Origin: Candidatus Rifleibacteriota bacterium
GTDB taxonomy: Bacteria; Vulcanimicrobiota; Xenobia; Xenobiales; Xenobiaceae
NCBI GenBank assembly: GCA_900772775.1
Contig: CAAGRW010000186.1
Location: 1-11,422 of the forward strand
Direction: 5' to 3'
Length of the DNA: 11,422 nucleotides
The position numbers were made by a program, and so were the translations under genes. Of this stretch, positions 8,144 to 11,422 are shown piece after piece (position 1 is the stretch's first letter; each line of letters starts with the position of its first letter). The notes under the pieces are model-generated. The model was given only the letters and a program-made list of their open reading frames with translations, searched no databases and was not told the DNA's origin.

Positions 8144-8697
8144 AGAAACAGATCTAATCCGGAAGCCAAGTTGGAGCATGTTTCCACTTTAGCATAACGA
8201 CTATCTGACAATTTTGCCGCTTCAGTGGCGCCGTAACCGGTGCCAACCAAGAAACTGCGACAGCCTAAAGACAGGGGAGCTTCAATATCAGTCAGCTTAT
8301 CACCGAAAGCCAAAGACTGAGATAAGTCCAAATTCCAATCTTTTTGAGCTTGCAAATACATACCTGGTTTGGGCTTGCGGCAAGAGCAATGGCGTTCAGC
8401 TTCGGTTTGAGAAAAGACAGGATGGTGTGGACAACAATACATCGCCTGAAATTGAGCACCATAGGGGCGCAAGCTGTCTTGCATATATTTGTATACTTTA
8501 TTGACGTCATCCATAGTAAAGTAGCCGCGAGCTACTCCAGATTGGTTAGTTACCATAATTAAGCGCCAGCCTTGCTTATATAAAGCGGCTAATCTTTCCG
8601 GCACTCCCTCTATCCAACGTACTTGCTCAGGTTTGTGCAAGAAGTTTACTTCTTCAATTAGAGTACCGTCTCGATCTAAAAAAATAGCTTTATTCAT
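8140..8697 (-). CDS. gmhB: D,D-heptose 1,7-bisphosphate phosphatase-like HAD phosphatase (GmhB family)
   Basis: A 185-residue HAD-superfamily phosphatase. GmhB removes the C7 phosphate of D-glycero-D-manno-heptose 1,7-bisphosphate on the way to ADP-heptose for LPS core or other heptosylated glycans. HAD motif I is FLDRDGT with nucleophile D8 and acid/base D10. Motif II is VTNQSG (49-54). The family's zinc site is present as C89-x-H91 and C104-x-C106, followed by R-K-P-K-P-G-M (lysine of motif III) and GDKLTD (132-137, motif IV). Length fits GmhB. The ATG at 8697 (minus strand) is preceded by AAAGGGA, a moderate ribosome site 6 bases upstream. It is the only minus-strand gene, convergent with priA (stops overlap) and divergent from cmk. 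The related histidinol-phosphatase HAD members share this fold and zinc loop, so the substrate is inferred; no other heptose genes are in the window. Confidence 0.85.
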   Translation of the reverse strand: MNKAIFLDRDGTLIEEVNFLHKPEQVRWIEGVPERLAALYKQGWRLIMVTNQSGVARGYFTMDDVNKVYKYMQDSLRPYGAQFQAMYCCPHHPVFSQTEAERHCSCRKPKPGMYLQAQKDWNLDLSQSLAFGDKLTDIEAPLSLGCRSFLVGTGYGATEAAKLSDSRYAKVETCSNLASGLDLFL

Positions 8698-8711
8698 AAA
8701 AAATCCCTTTG

Positions 8712-8728
8712 TTCTGATATAGTCAGAA
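8712..8728. repeat. Perfect dyad TTCTGA-TATAG-TCAGAA, operator-like
   Basis: Two 6-base arms (8712-8717 and 8723-8728) flank a 5-base centre. The dyad lies 15 bases upstream of the gmhB-like ATG on the minus strand, where a promoter -10 or operator would be expected. Read on the minus strand, its centre includes TATATC, a weak -10-like hexamer with no good -35 partner. The palindrome is plain to see; its role as an operator is inferred. Confidence 0.4.
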
Positions 8729-8794
8729 ATTCAGATTGGCTCTTAGGCCAAGATTGACTTCTTTTCCTGTTATCTAAAGATGAAGTTCTTGGGT

Positions 8795-8920
8795 CTTTTA
8801 GGCCAGTTTAGCTCGCTTTAGCCGTAAGTCCTCCGCCCACTAGGTAGGGGATAAAGGTTGGGGCGGCGAACTTGCCGGGCGAAAATATCGTGGGATGTGC
8901 GTAAATTTAGGCCTGCGAAG
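8795..8920 (+). ncRNA. Candidate rod-shaped structured RNA or leader element (unproven)
   Basis: Nested complementary segments can form one long rod: CTTT 8795-8798 with GAAG 8917-8920; AGGCC 8800-8804 with GGCCT 8910-8914; TTTA 8807-8810 with TAAA 8902-8905; CGC 8814-8816 with GCG 8899-8901; GCC 8821-8823 with GGC 8878-8880; AAGT 8826-8829 with ACTT 8870-8873; and CCGCCC 8833-8838 with GGGCGG 8861-8866. An asymmetric internal loop (4 versus 18 bases) interrupts it. I recognise no known family: it lacks the hallmarks of SRP RNA, tmRNA and RNase P RNA, and 6S RNA cannot be confirmed by eye. Several stems are only 3-4 pairs, so a chance fold is quite possible. Confidence 0.2.
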
Positions 8921-8956
8921 GTAGCTTGAGTGGCGGCATTTTTTATTGCAATGCTG

Positions 8957-8974
8957 TTCTTGCGTAAGCAAGGA
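8957..8974 (+). promoter_or_regulatory. GNRA-capped hairpin upstream of cmk
   Basis: TTCTTGC (8957-8963) pairs with GCAAGGA (8968-8974), including one G-U, closed by the loop GTAA, a GNRA-type tetraloop. The right arm overlaps a second possible hairpin, CAAGGAGC-TTTT-GCTCTTG (8969-8987, one bulged G), so the two are mutually exclusive. It may be a leader structure of cmk or part of a longer RNA. No T-tract follows either hairpin, so neither looks like a terminator. Confidence 0.3.
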
Positions 8975-9021
8975 GCTTTTGCTCTTGTAAAACAGGTTGA
9001 ATTAAATTGACGTGCATATAT

Positions 9022-9027
9022 GAGGGG
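9022..9027 (+). promoter_or_regulatory. cmk: Ribosome binding site that places the cmk start at ATG 9038
   Basis: GAGGGG at 9022-9027 lies 10 bases before ATG 9038. The alternative in-frame ATG at 9020 overlaps this site and has only AT-rich sequence before it, so 9038 is preferred. The resulting N-terminus reaches the first strand of the kinase fold within a few residues, as is usual for Cmk. Confidence 0.65.
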
Positions 9028-9037
9028 CTCCAAATTC

Positions 9038-9736
9038 ATGTGTAATCGCAATATCAATATCGCTATCGATGGGCCGGCTGCCGGAGGCAAGACTACCGTA
9101 GCCCGTATAGTCGCTGCTCGCTTGGGGTTGCTATATTTAGATACCGGAATGATGTATAGAGCCGCGACTTGGCAAGCTTTGGAAAAGGGCTGTGCTTTAG
9201 ATGATGCTCAGGCACTGGGGACGCTATCTCAAAATTTAGACTTGCGCCTTGAACCTGATGCAGATAGTGCCGCTGGTTGTAAAGTCTTTGTCGACGGACG
9301 TGACATTACTTCAGAGTTGCATAGTCCTAGAGTGAGTGGTTCTGTTTCTAAAGTAGCCAGTTGCTCAGCTGTCAGAGCCGATATGGTCAAGAGGCAAAAG
9401 CAAATTGCCGACGAGGGCGGTATAGTCATGGCCGGTCGTGATATTTGCACTGTTGTATTGCCTGACGCTAAATTGAAGTATTTCCTCGACGCTAGTTTAG
9501 AGGAGAGAAGTCGTCGGCGCTTGTTAGATATGCAAAATCGTCCTGGCAACACTCTCACTTATGATGATATATATAAGCAACTGGCTGAGCGAGACTACGA
9601 AGATACTCATCGAGCTGATTCGCCTTTGGTAAAAGCGCCCGGATCTTCTTATATAGATTGCAGCTCTCTGAGTGCTGAACAAGTGGCTGATATTATTTGC
9701 CACGATTATGCGGAAGCTGTCTTAGCCCATGAATGA
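9038..9736 (+). CDS. cmk: (d)CMP kinase
   Basis: Cytidylate kinase, 232 residues from ATG 9038, which phosphorylates CMP and dCMP with ATP to give CDP/dCDP in the cytoplasm. Visible marks are the P-loop GPAAGGKT (12-19), the substrate-binding stretch YLDTGMMYRA (33-42), VDGRDIT (85-91), the GRDICTVV motif (133-140) followed by LPDAKLKYFLDAS, the arginine-rich lid EERSRRR (155-161), and RADSPL (192-197) near the C-terminus. Length matches the family. One small oddity is C137 where a glycine is usual (GRDxGTVV); the preceding R and D are kept. The gene is first in a cmk-plsC-der order and overlaps plsC by 8 bases (ATGAATGA), indicating translational coupling. The 340-base region upstream must hold its promoter. 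Confidence 0.95.
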   Translation: MCNRNINIAIDGPAAGGKTTVARIVAARLGLLYLDTGMMYRAATWQALEKGCALDDAQALGTLSQNLDLRLEPDADSAAGCKVFVDGRDITSELHSPRVSGSVSKVASCSAVRADMVKRQKQIADEGGIVMAGRDICTVVLPDAKLKYFLDASLEERSRRRLLDMQNRPGNTLTYDDIYKQLAERDYEDTHRADSPLVKAPGSSYIDCSSLSAEQVADIICHDYAEAVLAHE

Positions 9737-10553
9737 GCAAAACTCCACTCAGAGCACCGACGCCTTTTTAGCTGAGTCGGCTGGCGCTGAAAAACTTGCT
9801 GAGGGGTTGCCACTTTCAGGTGGTAAGGCTATTGCAAGCGATTCAATGTCCTCTCCATTGCGTTTTATTCCAGAAAGTTTACGCAATAATCCGCTGGGAA
9901 AGGTTTGTCTTAAGCCGCCCGATTTTAAACAAACTTTATATAAAGTTGCTCGCAGTGCCGTATATCTATATTGCAACGCTTTATTTGGAGTCGATGCTGA
10001 GGGATTGGAAAATATTCCTAAAGAGGGTGGTTGTTTAATCGCTTCCAATCATGTTTCTCTTTTTGATCCGCCTTTAGTTAGCATTGCTATCAATTTTAGA
10101 CAGGTGCATTTTGTAGCTAAAAAAGAGCTTTTTATGATTCCTGTTTTAGGCAAGATCTTGGCTGGTTGTGGTTGTGTTTGGGTAGATCGAAGTTCTAAAG
10201 ATGGCAGTTCAGTCAATCAGGCTATAGATCTTTTGAAAAGTGGCAGAGTAGTGGGCATTTTTCCTGAGGGGACGCGTTCCAAAGACGGAAAATTGCAAAG
10301 AGGCAAGCTCGGAGTTTCGGTAATGGCTTTAAAAAGCGGTGTTCCCGTAGTTCCGGCTTGTGTTTTCAATACTTATGAAATAGGACACAATCATGGTATA
10401 CCTTGCGGACGTCGCTTGAGCATTCGCTTCGGTAAGTCCATACCTGTGGCCTTAAATGAGCGGCCTGATCCTAAAGCCATGAAAGAAGTTTGCAATCAAG
10501 TAATGACTTCTATCGCTCAATTGCAAGCTTTAGGGCCAGTATCTCGCTCTTAA
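9729..10553 (+). CDS. plsC: 1-acyl-sn-glycerol-3-phosphate acyltransferase (PlsC family)
   Basis: A 274-residue PlsC-family acyltransferase that converts lysophosphatidic acid to phosphatidic acid at the inner face of the cytoplasmic membrane. The catalytic HX4D motif is NHVSLFD (H108, D113). The acceptor-binding block FPEGTRS is at 178-184, with VPVVPACV at 205-212 forming the usual following strand. The acyltransferase domain takes up about residues 85-250. The first 60 or so residues are a Ser/Ala-rich, low-complexity extension not seen in typical PlsC; a later ATG at 9846 would remove most of it but lacks a ribosome site. GGAAG at 9712-9716 inside cmk is a possible, slightly distant ribosome site for ATG 9729. 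The 8-base overlap with cmk suggests coupled translation. Acyl-donor preference cannot be read from sequence. Confidence 0.92.
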   Translation: MNEQNSTQSTDAFLAESAGAEKLAEGLPLSGGKAIASDSMSSPLRFIPESLRNNPLGKVCLKPPDFKQTLYKVARSAVYLYCNALFGVDAEGLENIPKEGGCLIASNHVSLFDPPLVSIAINFRQVHFVAKKELFMIPVLGKILAGCGCVWVDRSSKDGSSVNQAIDLLKSGRVVGIFPEGTRSKDGKLQRGKLGVSVMALKSGVPVVPACVFNTYEIGHNHGIPCGRRLSIRFGKSIPVALNERPDPKAMKEVCNQVMTSIAQLQALGPVSRS

Positions 10554-10653
10554 CCTGATTTTATCGGTTTAGCAAAACCATAAGACAGATATTTACTTTG
10601 ACGGCGGCTCTTCTGCGGAGTTGTCTGTACAAAACTATAGGAAATAAAGATAA
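10554..10653 (+). other. der: Spacer between plsC and der with possible leader hairpins
   Basis: The 100 bases hold a small GGTTT-AGCA-AAACC hairpin (10566-10579). A longer wobble-rich stem, GGCGGCTC with GAGTTGTC, encloses TTCTGCG between about 10603 and 10625. Neither is followed by a T-run, so no intrinsic terminator is evident and read-through from plsC into der is plausible. No convincing promoter was found. Confidence 0.3.
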
Positions 10654-11422
10654 ATGAACAATCAAGCTAAGCCGCGTTTAAACAGCAACGCCATGGTTGC
10701 CATAGTCGGTCGCCCCAATGTGGGCAAATCGGCGCTGTTTAACCGTTTGACTGGCGAGCGCAAAGCTATTGTAGAAGATACGCCTGGCATTACTCGCGAT
10801 CGTATTTACGGTACTTGTGAGTGGAACGGACGTACTTTTACCGTTTGTGATACCGGAGGTATCGATCCTAACGACCCCGATATTCTGCGCCGCGATATTC
10901 ATCAACAAGCTCAGACAGCTGTCGATGAATCTGATTTAGTGCTTTTTGTTGTCGATATTCGAGCTGGTGTTCAGCCTTTGGACGAGGAAGTGGCCAATAT
11001 CTTGCGCCGCTCCAAAAAGCCGGTATTACTTATCGCCAACAAAGCCGAAACTTTAGATATTGAAACTCATGCTGTTGAGTTTTATGCTCTGGGTATGGGC
11101 GATCCTTATCCAGTTTCGGCAATTCATGGCATTTCCACTGGAGATCTTTTGGATGCCATTTTGGAAAGATTGCCTGCCGAGGTTAAGCCCAGCGAAGAGC
11201 AAGAAGTTTCTATCGCTTTGGTAGGACGTCCCAATGTTGGCAAATCCTCCACTATGAATCGTTTGATAGGTCAAGAGCGCAGTATCGTTCACGATCAGGC
11301 TGGAACAACGCGTGATTCCGTAGAGACAGTAGTCGAATATGGTGACAGAGTAGTGCGTTTAATTGACACTGCCGGTTTGCGTCGCCAAGCCAAAGTCGAT
11401 GAAAGTGTCGAATTTTATTCTA
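10654..11422 (+). CDS. der: Ribosome assembly GTPase Der (EngA), 3'-truncated by window edge
   Basis: The first 256 residues of the essential tandem-GTPase Der, which acts in late maturation of the 50S ribosomal subunit. The first G domain shows G1 GRPNVGKS (19-26), a G2-region threonine in TPGITRD, G3 DTGG, and G4 as NKAE, followed by YPVSAIHG. The second G domain begins near residue 186 with G1 GRPNVGKSS (191-199), AGTTRD, and G3 DTAGLRR, and the window ends shortly after the characteristic AKVDESVEFYS. The remaining second-domain motifs and the KH-like C-terminal domain lie outside. ATG 10654 is preceded by AGGA at 10639-10642 and AAAGA at 10646-10650; the later ATG at 10693 lacks a site. 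The gene follows plsC by 100 bases on the same strand. Confidence 0.96.
   Translation, partial: MNNQAKPRLNSNAMVAIVGRPNVGKSALFNRLTGERKAIVEDTPGITRDRIYGTCEWNGRTFTVCDTGGIDPNDPDILRRDIHQQAQTAVDESDLVLFVVDIRAGVQPLDEEVANILRRSKKPVLLIANKAETLDIETHAVEFYALGMGDPYPVSAIHGISTGDLLDAILERLPAEVKPSEEQEVSIALVGRPNVGKSSTMNRLIGQERSIVHDQAGTTRDSVETVVEYGDRVVRLIDTAGLRRQAKVDESVEFYS

Larger units (their letters stand above)
8698..9037. other. 340-base divergent intergenic region between the gmhB-like gene and cmk
   Basis: No convincing coding sequence lies here. It holds a perfect dyad TTCTGA-TATAG-TCAGAA close to the gmhB start, an inverted repeat TTGGC/GCCAA (8736-8740 and 8747-8751) and three TTAGGCC copies (starting 8743, 8798 and 8907). 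A GC-rich stretch at 8795-8920 can fold as a long rod, and a GTAA-capped hairpin and overlapping alternatives occur at 8957-8984. A TTGACT at 8754-8759 resembles a -35 box, but no good -10 sits 16-18 bases on. A T6 run at 8939-8944 lacks a strong preceding stem. The region must carry the promoters of both flanking genes, but I cannot place either with confidence. Confidence 0.8.

Noticed and set aside
8754..8781. TTGACT as a -35 box of a + strand promoter
   Set aside because: The best -10-like hexamers are at unsuitable spacing (TATCTA 11 bases, TAAAGA 15 bases) or match poorly, so I did not call a promoter.
9020..9022. ATG 9020 as cmk start
   Set aside because: It overlaps the GAGGGG that serves ATG 9038 and has no ribosome site of its own.
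8818..9090. 90-residue minus-strand open frame upstream of cmk
   Set aside because: It overlaps the cmk start and P-loop codons, has no recognisable motif and no clear ribosome site; most likely a chance frame.
11038..11049. NKAE instead of NKxD in the first Der G domain
   Set aside because: As I recall, Der proteins such as that of Thermotoga also carry NKxE at this position, so it is a normal family variant rather than a lesion.
1..11422. CRISPR arrays, insertion sequences, tRNA or rRNA genes
   Set aside because: No regularly spaced repeats, transposase motifs, terminal inverted repeats or tRNA T-loop signatures were seen on either strand.

Overview
The window is a compact bacterial chromosomal segment of mostly housekeeping genes. 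All genes lie on the + strand except one. It looks like a diderm (Gram-negative type) bacterium: there is an exported SPOR-domain protein, a GmhB-type heptose bisphosphate phosphatase, and bacterial-type CCA-adding enzyme, PriA, Cmk, PlsC and Der. Base composition is moderate, starts are mixed (ATG, GTG, TTG), and Shine-Dalgarno sequences are recognisable. The large cytoplasmic kinase with tetratricopeptide repeats would fit lineages rich in such proteins (for example Melainabacteria/Vampirovibrionia-like groups). That is only a guess; the sequence does not fix the phylum.

Layout: (1) 1-1083, the C-terminal part of a class II CCA-adding enzyme / poly(A) polymerase family protein, cut by the window edge. 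(2) 1120-4986, a 1288-residue soluble Ser/Thr protein kinase: N-terminal Hanks-type kinase, about 310 residues of Ala/Pro-rich linker, then about 20 consecutive TPRs. (3) 5119-6081, an exported protein with an unrecognised N-terminal domain, a Ser/Thr/Pro linker and a C-terminal SPOR domain. Its start is better placed at the TTG at 5119 than at the upstream GTG. (4) 6098-8143, the primosomal helicase PriA, apparently lacking the winged-helix segment. (5) 8140-8697 on the minus strand, a GmhB-like HAD phosphatase whose stop overlaps the PriA stop. (6) 8698-9037, a 340-base divergent intergenic region with a perfect dyad near gmhB, a possible rod-shaped RNA fold and alternative hairpins ahead of cmk. 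(7) 9038-9736 cmk and 9729-10553 plsC, overlapping by 8 bases. (8) 10654 to the window end, the N-terminal 256 residues of the double-domain GTPase Der.

Functionally, cmk-plsC-der form a core growth cluster (CDP/dCDP supply, phosphatidic acid synthesis, 50S ribosome assembly). The kinase and the SPOR protein sit side by side and suggest a signalling/cell-envelope pairing, although no PP2C phosphatase, FHA or PASTA partner is in view. I found no mobile elements, CRISPR arrays, tRNAs or rRNAs. The candidates for something new are the kinase-TPR/SPOR pair with its unrecognised exported domain, the shortened PriA, and the structured region before cmk. None is proven from sequence alone.
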